From NCBI GenBank assembly GCA_002353635.1, contig DEKA01000008.1, positions 1-46,148 on the forward strand: 46,148 nt of DNA, written 5' to 3'. The DNA comes from Lachnospiraceae bacterium UBA2734. GTDB lineage: Bacteria > Bacillota > Clostridia > Lachnospirales > Lachnospiraceae. The notes beneath the pieces were generated by a model. That model had not been told where the DNA came from, did no database searches, and worked only from the letters and a program-made list of their open reading frames with translations. A program made the translations under genes and the position numbers. Positions 23,848 through 32,075 of this stretch are shown here, in pieces (the stretch's first letter is position 1; the number at the start of each line of letters is the position of its first letter).

Positions 23848-25788
23848 ATGCTGGATGATTATATAGAAGCCAGGAAGGCTGGCATGCGGCAGTACCGCAG
23901 GGCAGTTCTTGCGGGTGTAAGTCCGTATCCGCCGGTGCTCGATGAGATTCTGCAGGGCGTGGATGTGCGCGGCGAGTATCCTGTGGGGCTTGCCGAAATT
24001 CCGTTGGACAAGGTCGTGGGTACGAGGAGCGTCGGCAGGACGAATGCGTTCTCGAGCGGCTTCATGCCGATCCTGAAGGAGGGGAGCGAGTTTGCCTCCA
24101 AGTGGAGCAGTCTGTATGACTCCCAGCTGGAGGAGGGCATCCGCGATCCGATCAAGGTCTATGAATTCATGAATCTCTTCTATGTGCAGGAGGGAAATAA
24201 GCGCGTCTCTGTGTCCCGCTATGTGGGCGCCAAGTCCATCATGGCGGATGTGACAAGAGTCGTGCCCAAGAAGAGCGACGACAAAGACGTCAGAATCTAT
24301 TACGAGTTTCTGGACTTCTATAAGGTGGCGCCCATTTATGACTTCTCCTTCTCGACGGAAGGAGCATACAAGGCCTTTGCGGAGGAGGTCGGGCAGAATC
24401 TCACGGATCCCTGGCCTTCCAATGTGATTGAAAATGTGAAGGCCTCCTTTGCGAACTTTGCGCGGATTTACCACTCCAGAGCGGGGCGGCGCGAGGACGT
24501 GACGGACGGAGATGCTTTTCTTGTCTATCTGCACATCTATCCGCTGGAGAGCCTCTTTCACGATTCCGATGCGCTCATCCGCGAGAGAATTGACAAGCTC
24601 TGGAACGAGATCCAGGCAGAGCGGGGCGGCGCGGAGCTGATCGACACGCCGGAGAAGGCGGACAAGGCAGAGAAAGCCGACAACAACGGAATCGCGCAGG
24701 CCATGCGGGATTTCCTGGGGAGATCCTCTTCCTACACGAAGGAGAATCCTTTGCGTGCCGCGTTCATCTATGCAAAGGACGCCAAATCGTCTGCGTGGAC
24801 GTATGGCCATGAGCTCGGGCGCAGTGCCGTGCAGAATGAGTTCGGCGGCGCGGTAGATACGATCTATTTTGACCACTGCGACAGCGACGAGGCGGTGCGG
24901 CATGCCGTAGATGCATGTGCAGCCGATGGGGACGCAATTGTTTTCACGACATCGCCTGTCATGATGGCAGAGACGCTGCGCTGTGCGATTCATTACCGGA
25001 ACATTCAGTTCATGAACTGCTCCGTGAACATGTCGTCCGGTGCGGTCAGGGCGTACTACGGGCGCATGCACGAGGCGAAGTTCCTCATGGGTGCGGTCGC
25101 GGCCATTGCAGCAGGCAACCATAAGATCGGGTATCTCGCGGACTATCCCATTTTCGGGTCGGTGGCGTCAATCAATGCTTTTGCGGAGGGGGCACTGCTG
25201 GTGGATCCCCGCGCGAAGATTCATCTCAAATGGTCGACTGTGAAGGGAACGGACTGGAGAAAAGAGTTCCAGGACGAGGGCGTCTATGTGATCTCGGGGC
25301 CTGACATGATAAAACCCGAGGATCCCTCGCGTGAATATGGTGTATTTCAGTGCGATATGGAGGAAAATGTGCGCAACCTTGCAGCACCTGTCTGGAACTG
25401 GGGACAGTATTACAGGCGCATTATCCAGTCGTGTCTGGACGGACGGCAGAGCGCTGCGGATGCCGGGAACAAGGCCATCAATTACTGGTGGGGGATGGAG
25501 GCCGGCGTCATTGATGTCATCCTCTCCGAGAAACTCCCTTACCCGACAAGGCGCCTGGTACAGATTCTGCGCGAGGACATCTGCCGCGGGACGCTGAGTC
25601 CCTTTGACGGCGCGATGCGGGGCCAGGACGGGGAGATGATCCGGAAGGAGAACGATCCGAAGGTTACAGGTGAGGAGATCGTCACGATGAACAGGCTCGT
25701 CGATGCGGTTGAGGGATCTCTTCCGCGGGTTGAGGATCTGAACGACGAGGCGCAGAAGACAGCGGCGGTTAGCGGGCTGGTGCGGTGA
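23848..25788 (+). CDS. Cytoplasmic ParB-like/BMP (PnrA-type nucleoside-binding) fusion protein
   Basis: This is a 646-residue protein with no signal peptide, lipobox or membrane segment. Residues about 51-138 look like a ParB/sulfiredoxin-type domain: IPLDKVVG, then IRDPIKVYEF, then FYVQEGNKRVSVSR, where ParB proteins have a (D/E)G-x-(H/K)R motif. A helical stretch and a charged linker (268-280) follow. Residues about 302-580 form a periplasmic-binding fold of the BMP/PnrA family, seen from RAAFIYAKDAKSSAWTYGHELGR and YYGRMHEAKFLMGAVAAIAAGNHKIGYLADYP. BMP proteins bind nucleosides and are normally lipoproteins of importers; this one is intracellular. It directly follows uridine phosphorylase. 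A nucleoside-sensing or DNA-binding role is inferred, not shown. Confidence 0.72.
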   Translation: MLDDYIEARKAGMRQYRRAVLAGVSPYPPVLDEILQGVDVRGEYPVGLAEIPLDKVVGTRSVGRTNAFSSGFMPILKEGSEFASKWSSLYDSQLEEGIRDPIKVYEFMNLFYVQEGNKRVSVSRYVGAKSIMADVTRVVPKKSDDKDVRIYYEFLDFYKVAPIYDFSFSTEGAYKAFAEEVGQNLTDPWPSNVIENVKASFANFARIYHSRAGRREDVTDGDAFLVYLHIYPLESLFHDSDALIRERIDKLWNEIQAERGGAELIDTPEKADKAEKADNNGIAQAMRDFLGRSSSYTKENPLRAAFIYAKDAKSSAWTYGHELGRSAVQNEFGGAVDTIYFDHCDSDEAVRHAVDACAADGDAIVFTTSPVMMAETLRCAIHYRNIQFMNCSVNMSSGAVRAYYGRMHEAKFLMGAVAAIAAGNHKIGYLADYPIFGSVASINAFAEGALLVDPRAKIHLKWSTVKGTDWRKEFQDEGVYVISGPDMIKPEDPSREYGVFQCDMEENVRNLAAPVWNWGQYYRRIIQSCLDGRQSAADAGNKAINYWWGMEAGVIDVILSEKLPYPTRRLVQILREDICRGTLSPFDGAMRGQDGEMIRKENDPKVTGEEIVTMNRLVDAVEGSLPRVEDLNDEAQKTAAVSGLVR

Positions 25789-25821
25789 TATTTCGTGTAT
25801 TTGGAATTGTGAATCTGGGTT

Positions 25822-26511
25822 ATGAAAGTATTGGTTCTGGCCGACGAAGAGGCCAAAATTCTCAGAGAATATTATGACCCGCAGGTGACTGCGGGAGTGG
25901 AACTCATCATTTCCTGCGGAGATCTTCCGGCGAGTTATCTGGAGTTTCTCGTGACGATGCTCAACTGCCCGCTTCTGTATGTGCGGGGCAACCACGACAG
26001 CGCTTATGACGCACACAGGCCGGAGGGGTGCATCGACATCGACGACAGAATTTTTGATTACAAGGGCCTGCGGGTGCTGGGTTTTGGCGGCAGCATGCGC
26101 TATCTCCCTGACCATGAGGATATGTATACGGAGGAGGAAATGAAGGAGCGCATCCGTAAAATGCGCCGGCAGATTTCTCTCCACAACGGGTTTGATGTGC
26201 TGGTTGCACATGCGCCGGCAAGAGGCTTCGGAGATCTCGAGGATCTGCCGCACAGGGGCTTTGACTGCTTCAATGACCTTCTTTACAAGTGGACGCCAAA
26301 GTATATGTTCTTCGGGCATGTGCACAAGACCTATACGGGACATTTTCAGAGGCGGATGGAACATCCGAGCGGAGCAGCGCTGATCAACGGTTACGGATAC
26401 AGCATCGTGGAGATCGGCGACGATGAGCATCCCGCGAAAGGCAAGACGGGATCAGCACTGTATGACCTGTATGTGTCGCTGCAGAAGAGGAAGAGGCATA
26501 GTGACTTCTGA
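25822..26511 (+). CDS. Calcineurin-like metallophosphoesterase
   Basis: This is a 229-residue metallophosphoesterase, cytoplasmic. Family blocks are seen in order: LADEE (normally D-x-H), SCGDLP (GD), RGNHDSAYD (GNHD), VAHAP and FGHVHKTY. The first block lacks its histidine, having Glu instead, so metal 1 is bound unusually or the subfamily differs. All other ligands are intact. The substrate is unknown. It starts 33 bases after the BMP fusion and may be co-transcribed with it. Palindromic repeats follow within 32 bases. Confidence 0.82.
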   Translation: MKVLVLADEEAKILREYYDPQVTAGVELIISCGDLPASYLEFLVTMLNCPLLYVRGNHDSAYDAHRPEGCIDIDDRIFDYKGLRVLGFGGSMRYLPDHEDMYTEEEMKERIRKMRRQISLHNGFDVLVAHAPARGFGDLEDLPHRGFDCFNDLLYKWTPKYMFFGHVHKTYTGHFQRRMEHPSGAALINGYGYSIVEIGDDEHPAKGKTGSALYDLYVSLQKRKRHSDF

Positions 26512-26542
26512 AAATAGATAATAGCCCGCGCAGTTGATGGGT

Positions 26543-26617
26543 AGCCCGCGCAGAATGCTCTCCCTCGTTCGCACTGCCTTCGGCGAAAGCTCACTCGGGA
26601 GAGCATTCTGTGTGGGT
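26543..26617 (+). repeat. Palindromic intergenic repeat, copy 1
   Basis: Arms AGCCCGCGCAGAATGCTCTC and GAGAGCATTCTGTGTGGG flank a core containing CACTGCCTTCGGCGAAAGCT. The arms pair almost fully. The right arm ends in TTTT, so it may terminate the phosphoesterase transcript. A partial left arm (GCCCGCGCAG) also occurs at 26524-26533. Confidence 0.8.
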
Positions 26618-26663
26618 TTTACGTTAAGTGAAGCGGAATATCCTGATGTTCTTAAAGAGTATT

Positions 26664-26740
26664 GGCCCGCACAGCATATTCTCCCTCGTTCGTACTGCCT
26701 TCGGCGAAAGCTCACTCGGGAGAGCATTCTGCGCGGGCTT
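26664..26740 (+). repeat. Palindromic intergenic repeat, copy 2
   Basis: Arms GGCCCGCACAGCATATTCTC and GAGAGCATTCTGCGCGGGC flank the same core as copy 1 (one base differs). Two copies 121 bases apart in the same orientation suggest a REP-like or miniature element family. Confidence 0.8.
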
Positions 26741-26920
26741 TGCATTGGCGAAAACGGAGAATACCGGCAGGAAAAACCGTAAAAATGATATGTGCAGGGA
26801 TTGACGTGCGTGGGATAATGAAAGGCAATAAACAAAGAGAAATAATCCTGATACAGGCATACACAGCCTGATACAGGATCAGACCAAAGGAAGAAGAGTG
26901 CAGAAGGAGGGCTTACTCCC

Positions 26921-27955
26921 ATGGAAATGCAGATGGAATTCATAAGGAAACTTCCGATCCCGATGGATCTGAAAAAGGAGTTTCCCATCTCCGACAAGAT
27001 CAAAAAGATTAAGGAGGAGAGAGACAGGGAGATCGCGGACATACTGACGGGAAAGGATAATCGCTTTCTTCTCATCATCGGGCCGTGCTCCGCGGACAGA
27101 GAGGATGCAGTGCTGGATTATATGCACCGCCTCGCAAAGGTAAGGGATAAGGTCTCGGATAAGATCTTCATTATCCCCCGCGTGTATACGAACAAGCCGA
27201 GAACCAAGGGTGTCGGCTATAAGGGAATGCTGCATCAGCCGGATCCGGAGAAGGCGGAGGATATGCTGGCCGGCATCATCGCCATCCGCGAGCTTCATAC
27301 AAGAGTTGCCGAGGAGACAGGCTTCACCTGCGCTGAGGAGATGCTCTATCCCGCCAACCACAGATATCTCTCCGATATTCTCTCCTATGTGGCCATCGGC
27401 GCAAGATCTGTCGAGGACCAGCTCCACCGCATGGTGGCGAGCGGCATCGGCATCCCTGCCGGCATGAAGAATCCGACCAGCGGCGATATCTCCGTCATGA
27501 TGAATTCCATCACAGCCGCGCAGTCCCCGCAGAGATTCCTCTACAGAGGGTGGGAGGTACAGACACAGGGCAATCCCCTCGCACACGCGATCCTTCGCGG
27601 CTATGTGGACCAGTACGGACGGAGCTATCCGAACTACCATTATGAAAATCTGGTGGCTCTTCTTGACGCCTATAACAAGTCAGGCCTCGAGAATCCCGCC
27701 GTCATTGTGGACTGCAACCACGCCAACTCCGGCAAGAAGTATCTTGAGCAGATCCGCATCGCCAAGGATGTTCTGCACAGCATGCGCCACAGCAAGGATA
27801 TCGAGAACCTTGTCAAGGGCCTCATGATCGAGAGCTACATCGAGGACGGCTGCCAGAAGATCGGAGAGGGCGTTTACGGCAAGTCCATCACAGACCCCTG
27901 CCTTGGCTGGGACAAGACCGAGAGGCTGATCTATGACCTTGCTGATCTGCTCTGA
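26921..27955 (+). CDS. 3-deoxy-7-phosphoheptulonate (DAHP) synthase, class I
   Basis: DAHP synthase joins phosphoenolpyruvate and erythrose 4-phosphate, the first step of aromatic amino acid and chorismate synthesis. It has 344 residues, the size of the AroF/AroG/AroH group. Motifs are IIGPCSADRE (near residue 51), FIIPRVYTNKPRTKGVGYKG (PEP site), GARSVEDQLHR, GMKNPTSGD and VDCNHANSGKK with metal-site residues. AAGGAGGG lies about ten bases before the ATG; another in-frame ATG two codons on is also possible. It is a single gene. Which aromatic amino acid inhibits it cannot be read from the sequence. Confidence 0.93.
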   Translation: MEMQMEFIRKLPIPMDLKKEFPISDKIKKIKEERDREIADILTGKDNRFLLIIGPCSADREDAVLDYMHRLAKVRDKVSDKIFIIPRVYTNKPRTKGVGYKGMLHQPDPEKAEDMLAGIIAIRELHTRVAEETGFTCAEEMLYPANHRYLSDILSYVAIGARSVEDQLHRMVASGIGIPAGMKNPTSGDISVMMNSITAAQSPQRFLYRGWEVQTQGNPLAHAILRGYVDQYGRSYPNYHYENLVALLDAYNKSGLENPAVIVDCNHANSGKKYLEQIRIAKDVLHSMRHSKDIENLVKGLMIESYIEDGCQKIGEGVYGKSITDPCLGWDKTERLIYDLADLL

Positions 27956-27965
27956 ATATTTAAGC

Positions 27966-28007
27966 AATACGCTCACCCAGGACAGCAGTGCCCTCGGTGA
28001 GCGTATT
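27966..28007. terminator. Bidirectional terminator between DAHP synthase and hicB-like gene
   Basis: A perfect 12-bp inverted repeat AATACGCTCACC/GGTGAGCGTATT with an 18-base loop lies ten bases after the DAHP synthase stop and before the convergent HicB-like gene. A/T pairs at the stem base supply short U runs either way. Confidence 0.7.
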
Positions 28008-28020
28008 TGAATGAAAGAAA

Positions 28021-28293
28021 TCAGTAGTATCCCACCTCGAAATGCACGATGACCGCGATCTCGCGGATGAAGTCGCCCTCACCGAGCTCGATGTCCTCTG
28101 CATCGGAGACGAAGGGAAAACCGTTGTCCTCATCGGCCTCCACCATGATCCACTGGCGCTCCTCCTCAATCGCATCATTGATCGCGTCGTCGAGCGTCGC
28201 ACCGGAAAAGGTGCATCCCTTCAGATCCGGAAAATACCCTTCATAGCTGCCATCCTTCTTCGGATGGAAAACAGCGGGATATGTAAAGTTCAT
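28021..28293 (-). CDS. HicB-like protein (solitary)
   Basis: This is a small 90-residue protein with the HicB N-terminal fold: TYPAVFHPKKDGSYEGYFPDLKGCTFSGATLDDAINDAIEEE, the partial RNase H-like domain of HicB antitoxins. The C-terminal part has acidic patches and no clear helix-turn-helix or ribbon-helix-helix DNA-binding domain. AGGAGGT sits nine bases before the ATG at 28293, an excellent ribosome site. No HicA toxin (small protein with GSHH-type motif) lies on either side, so it is solitary here. It may be a relict antitoxin, an antitoxin for a toxin elsewhere, or a stand-alone regulator. Confidence 0.8.
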   Translation of the reverse strand: MNFTYPAVFHPKKDGSYEGYFPDLKGCTFSGATLDDAINDAIEEERQWIMVEADEDNGFPFVSDAEDIELGEGDFIREIAVIVHFEVGYY

Positions 28294-28313
28294 TGCGAAA
28301 ACCTCCTGTCTTT

Positions 28314-28333
28314 GTTCATGTGTTGGCATGAAC
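28314..28333 (-). promoter_or_regulatory. Perfect inverted repeat in the hicB-like leader
   Basis: GTTCATG-N6-CATGAAC lies between the putative promoter and the ribosome site, a place where a repressor could act. Confidence 0.4.
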
Positions 28334-28352
28334 TGTCTTATTTTCAATCGTC

Positions 28353-28381
28353 AGTATACGACAAATATGGGCCTCACACAA
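28353..28381 (-). promoter_or_regulatory. Promoter of the hicB-like gene
   Basis: On the minus strand TTGTGT (28381-28376) and TATACT (28358-28353) are 17 bases apart, about 60 bases before the ATG. Confidence 0.55.
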
Positions 28382-28589
28382 ACGCGTCCTGCGGTGGTGT
28401 TTTCACCCGCTCACATGCTATCTGTGTTAAACTATACATGTGTAAAGGCATTCGGGGGAATGCCCTGCACAGCAATAATGAGACCGCCGACAACGCCGTA
28501 AAGAGCAGAATGCAGAAGGGCGTTTCGAAACGGAATGCACAGTCATATAAGGGGATAATAGCAACAATTGTATAAGAGGGAGGTTGCCT
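28382..28589 (+). other. Leader region of the beta-CASP gene
   Basis: No gene is visible. It contains a perfect hairpin GGCATTC-GGGG-GAATGCC (28447-28464) and the palindrome CGTTTCGAAACG, which would lie in the 5' leader. A possible -10 (TATACA) is near 28433. Nothing matches a known riboswitch. Confidence 0.35.
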
Positions 28590-30206
28590 ATGTTACTCAC
28601 ATTCGTAGGGGCAGACCATGAAGTGACCGGCAGCTGTCATTATCTGCAGGTCGGGGACAGTCACATTCTGGTGGACTGCGGCATGGAGCAGGGCAGGGAC
28701 GCTTTTGAAAATGTGCCGATCCCGGTGCCGCCGTCGAAGATCGATTATGTTTTCATTACGCATGCACATATTGATCACACGGGACTTCTGCCCAAGCTCT
28801 ACCACGACGGCTTCCGCGGAGTGATCCTTGCGACGCCCGCGACGCACCAGCTGGCCGACATTATGCTGCGTGACGCCGCGCACATTCAGCAGCAGGAGGC
28901 GGAGACGCGCAACAAGAAGGCCGCCAAAAGAGGTCTGAGTGAGCAGTACGAGCCAATCTACACGATGCAGGACGCCATGATGGTCATGCACCAGTTCCAG
29001 GACTACGGCTACGACGAAATTTACACCCTGAACGACAATATCCGTTTCCGCTTTACGGACATCGGGCATCTCCTCGGCTCCGCCAGCATCGAGTTGTGGC
29101 TCACCGAGAACGGAGAAGAGCGGAAGATTGTATTTTCAGGGGATATTGGAAATATCGACCAGCCGCTTCTGCGCGATCCGCAGACGACGGATGAGGCGGA
29201 CTACGTTGTCATGGAATCGACCTACGGCAACCGCTATCACGACGCGCCAACGGGCGACCGTGTGCAGCAGCTGGCAGACGTGATCCGCGATACCATGCGG
29301 CGCGGCGGCAATCTTGTCATCCCTGCATTCGCGGTCGGCAGGACGCAGGTTATGCTCTACTACATCCGCCAGATCAAGACGGAGAATATGATCCCCGAGT
29401 ACCCGGATTTTCCGGTGTATGTCGACAGTCCCATGGCGGTCGAGGCGACGAGTGTCTTCGAGCACAACGACCTGCAGTGCTACGATGAGGATGCTGAGGC
29501 GCTGGTGCGTCAGGGCATCAATCCTATTTCATTCAAGGGACTCCATCTCATGATCACGAAAGAGGAGTCCATGTCCATCAACGATGATCCGGAGCCTAAG
29601 GTCATTATCTCGGCATCAGGCATGTGCGATGCAGGCCGCATCAAGCATCATCTGCGCTACAACATCAGCCGCCCGGACTCCACCATTATGTTCGTCGGCT
29701 ATCAGGCGGAAGGATCTCTTGGACGAAGGATCACGGACGGCGCCGGGGAGATCACAATTTTCGGTGAGAAGTTCAAGGTGAATGCACACATCGCCGTGAT
29801 CGACAGTATGTCGGGACATGCGGACAAGAACGGTCTCCTGCATTGGATAGAGGCATTTAAGAAGAAGCCGGAGAAGGTCTTTGTCGTACACGGCGACGAC
29901 GATCAGGCAACCGCGTTCACGCAGTGTCTGCGGGATGAGCATGGGTTCGACGCTTATGCACCGTTCTCCGGCACGGAGTTTGATCTCCTGACCGGAGAAT
30001 TCCGCAAGGTGACAAAGGGCGTTCCGATCGTGAAGGCGGGTGCGGCGCACACCGTTTCGGATTCTTACACGAAGCTCCGGATTGCGCAGAGAAGACTCGA
30101 TCAGGTGATCGATGCCGGGAAGGGCCTTCCGAACAAGGATCTGGATGCCTTCACAAAGGCCATCAACGACCTCTGCAGGCAGTTTGGCATCTCACCGAAG
30201 CAGTGA
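28590..30206 (+). CDS. Beta-CASP metallo-beta-lactamase fold RNA-processing protein
   Basis: This is a 538-residue enzyme of the beta-CASP group, which cleaves RNA; the closest known group is the YSH1/CPSF-like family. Motifs are all present: THAHIDHTG (zinc motif 2), GHLLGS (motif 3), FSGDIGN (motif 4), the insertion with ESTYGNR and PAFAVGRTQ (beta-CASP motif A), SASGMCDAGRI (motif B region), and DSMSGHADK (motif C). The C-terminal 60 residues are helical. The ATG at 28590 follows GGGAGG; a TTG at 28584 is less likely. It is a single gene between the divergent hicB-like gene and thyA. It could take part in mRNA turnover; the RNA target is unknown. Confidence 0.87.
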   Translation: MLLTFVGADHEVTGSCHYLQVGDSHILVDCGMEQGRDAFENVPIPVPPSKIDYVFITHAHIDHTGLLPKLYHDGFRGVILATPATHQLADIMLRDAAHIQQQEAETRNKKAAKRGLSEQYEPIYTMQDAMMVMHQFQDYGYDEIYTLNDNIRFRFTDIGHLLGSASIELWLTENGEERKIVFSGDIGNIDQPLLRDPQTTDEADYVVMESTYGNRYHDAPTGDRVQQLADVIRDTMRRGGNLVIPAFAVGRTQVMLYYIRQIKTENMIPEYPDFPVYVDSPMAVEATSVFEHNDLQCYDEDAEALVRQGINPISFKGLHLMITKEESMSINDDPEPKVIISASGMCDAGRIKHHLRYNISRPDSTIMFVGYQAEGSLGRRITDGAGEITIFGEKFKVNAHIAVIDSMSGHADKNGLLHWIEAFKKKPEKVFVVHGDDDQATAFTQCLRDEHGFDAYAPFSGTEFDLLTGEFRKVTKGVPIVKAGAAHTVSDSYTKLRIAQRRLDQVIDAGKGLPNKDLDAFTKAINDLCRQFGISPKQ

Positions 30207-30507
30207 CGGCGACCCCGCCGGATGAACTGCGCTGCACCGGATCTTCGAATGGCGCGCCGCGGGATTTATGCCTGCTGCGGTATCGAAGCCGTAACACGCG
30301 CTGTTGCGGGAGCCGGCGCAAATACTGTACAATATAAGGGCTGCCCCGCTTTCGGGACAGCCCTTATTCATGGACTTTGTGCAGAGAAGCATGGACAACA
30401 GAGTCTTTGGAGAGTTATTTTCACAAGATATTTGGTTTTAAATATACGACGATATCCTGCTGTCTGCGGCAGCGGAACAGGCAGTATCAAAACGGAAAAG
30501 GGTAAAG
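30207..30507 (+). other. Intergenic region before thyA
   Basis: This holds a terminator at 30336-30366, then a putative thyA promoter, TTCACA (30420-30425) and TATACG (30443-30448) 17 bases apart, about 60 bases before the ATG. No open frame here has coding character. Confidence 0.45.
30336..30366 (+). terminator. Terminator of the beta-CASP gene
   Basis: A stem AAGGGCTG/CAGCCCTT continues with CCCG/CGGG around a short loop. It ends in TTATT, a weak U tract, so it is a probable intrinsic terminator. Confidence 0.6.
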
Positions 30508-31497
30508 ATGAGTCAGGCGGATCAGATTTTCGTGCATATGTGTGAGGATATCCTGGAGAACGGGACAACGACGGAGGGACAGAAGGTCCGCCCGCACTGG
30601 CCGGACGGGACGCCTGCGTATACGATCAAGCGGTTTGGCGTGTGCAGCCGCTATGATCTCTCGAAAGAGTTTCCGGCGCTGACGCTGCGAAAGACGGCGG
30701 TGAAGCTCGCAACCGATGAGATGCTCTGGATCGTGCAGAGGAAGTCCAACAATATCCATGACCTTCACTCCCACGTGTGGGATGAATGGGCGGATGAGAC
30801 GGGCTCCATCGGAAAGGCGTACGGCTACCAGATGGCACTCAAAAACCGATACACGGACATCACAAAGGAGGGCCTCGAGCACGCATTCGGCGACGGCAGA
30901 TGGGGTGTAACGAAAGCGGATCCGGATTCGCTGTCTGTCCTTGTCCCGGTGAATGAGGAGGAGAAGCGCCTGCACGCCATACAGGCCGGCGACGGTTCCT
31001 GGTACATGGACCAGACGGACCGCGTGATCTATGATCTGAAGAACAACCCGTTCTCGAGAAGGATCATGACGAATTATTACAACTTCGCGGACCTCTCGGA
31101 AATGCATCTGTACCCCTGCGCTTACAGTATGACCTTCAATGTGACGCAGAAGAAGGGAGACGACAGGCTCACGCTCAACGCGGTGCTGAGCCAGCGGTCG
31201 CAGGACACCCTGGCGGCGAACAACTGGAATGTGGTGCAGTATTCGGTTCTCGTCTATATGCTGGCGCAGGTATGTGATATGCGTCCGGGCGAATTCGTGC
31301 ACATGATCGCGGATGCGCACATCTATGACCGCCACGTGGACGTCATAAAGGAGCTGATCCGGAGACCGCAGTATCCGGCGCCGCAGTTTCATCTGAACCC
31401 GGATGTGCACGATTTTTACGCATTTACGAAGGACGACGTCGTGCTGGAGAACTATCAGCACGGCGAGCAGATCAAGGATATTCCGATTGCTATCTGA
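30508..31497 (+). CDS. thyA: Thymidylate synthase ThyA (divergent)
   Basis: ThyA methylates dUMP to dTMP using methylene-tetrahydrofolate. It has 329 residues, longer than the 264 of E. coli. The catalytic cysteine is Cys204 in YPCAYSMTF (most family members have PCH). SQRSQD (phosphate binding), NNWNVVQYS (conserved Asn) and DAHIYDRHV (dUMP-binding His/Tyr) follow in the right order, and the protein ends in a short hydrophobic tail (IPIAI). The active site is complete despite the divergence. It is followed after 73 bases by the dihydrofolate reductase gene, the usual partner that regenerates tetrahydrofolate. Confidence 0.92.
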   Translation: MSQADQIFVHMCEDILENGTTTEGQKVRPHWPDGTPAYTIKRFGVCSRYDLSKEFPALTLRKTAVKLATDEMLWIVQRKSNNIHDLHSHVWDEWADETGSIGKAYGYQMALKNRYTDITKEGLEHAFGDGRWGVTKADPDSLSVLVPVNEEEKRLHAIQAGDGSWYMDQTDRVIYDLKNNPFSRRIMTNYYNFADLSEMHLYPCAYSMTFNVTQKKGDDRLTLNAVLSQRSQDTLAANNWNVVQYSVLVYMLAQVCDMRPGEFVHMIADAHIYDRHVDVIKELIRRPQYPAPQFHLNPDVHDFYAFTKDDVVLENYQHGEQIKDIPIAI

Positions 31498-31570
31498 CGG
31501 CGCCGGAGCATAATCAGCACGGCGGACAGAGGAAAGATATTATGACTGCAGTCTGACAGGGGGTGATCAT

Positions 31571-32062
31571 ATGCAGGCAATTGTAGCAGTGGACCGCAAT
31601 TGGGCAATAGGCAATAACGGGGGACTTCTGGTGCAGATCCCGAACGATCACAAGATGTTCCGGAGGGAGACGCTGAACAAGGTCATCGTCTACGGCAGGA
31701 AGACGCTGGAGACATTTCCCATGCGCCAGCCCCTGGACAAAAGAACAAACATCATTCTCTCGACAAATCAGTCACTGAGTGTGGACGGAGCAACTGTTGT
31801 CCACAGTATCGATGAACTGCTGGAGGAGATCGCGCAGTACAAGCCTGACGATGTATACTGCATCGGCGGCGCGAGCGTGTACAGACAGCTCCTTCCTTAT
31901 TGCAGCACGGTGCATGTGACGAAGGTGGATTACGCGTATCAGGCGGATGCTTATTTTCCGGATCTGGACAAGGATCCCGAGTGGGAAGTCACGGCGGAGG
32001 GAGATGAGCAGACGTATTTTGACATCGCTTACACGTTCGTGCGCTACGACAGGAAGAAATAA
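31571..32062 (+). CDS. folA: Dihydrofolate reductase
   Basis: FolA reduces dihydrofolate to tetrahydrofolate with NADPH. It has 163 residues, the usual size. Motifs are VDRNWAIGNNGGLLVQIPNDHKMF (substrate loop, catalytic Asp in IPND), VIVYGRKTLETFP (NADPH), IILSTN and YCIGGASVYRQLLPY (the GG-x-x-(I/V)Y cofactor motif). GGGGGTGA lies before the ATG. It is in an operon with thyA upstream and the FAD oxidoreductase 13 bases downstream. No sign of an unusual drug-resistant variant can be read. Confidence 0.94.
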   Translation: MQAIVAVDRNWAIGNNGGLLVQIPNDHKMFRRETLNKVIVYGRKTLETFPMRQPLDKRTNIILSTNQSLSVDGATVVHSIDELLEEIAQYKPDDVYCIGGASVYRQLLPYCSTVHVTKVDYAYQADAYFPDLDKDPEWEVTAEGDEQTYFDIAYTFVRYDRKK

Positions 32063-32075
32063 TAAAGGGTGAAAA

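Noticed and set aside
23665..25122. A long open frame (485 codons) on the minus strand, antisense to the ParB-like/BMP gene
   Set aside because: The plus-strand gene shows domain matches and a good context. The antisense frame is His/Arg/Leu-rich with no motif, a shadow of codon bias in GC-rich DNA. Similar shadows at 4226-5494, 25168-26430, 43562-44875 (minus) and 14394-15578 (plus) were rejected for the same reason.
26543..26740. CRISPR-like array
   Set aside because: Only two units, both long palindromes, with no regular unique spacers and no cas genes in the window.
26452..27078. Open frames in the palindromic repeat zone
   Set aside because: They arise from the repeats themselves and contain the same peptide twice; there is no coding evidence.
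27960..28020. hicA toxin gene beside hicB
   Set aside because: The flank downstream is only a terminator, and upstream lies the promoter; no small frame with a HicA-like motif is present.
28042..28575. A plus-strand open frame across the hicB-like gene
   Set aside because: It is antisense to a gene with a perfect ribosome site and a HicB fold, and it has no ribosome site of its own.
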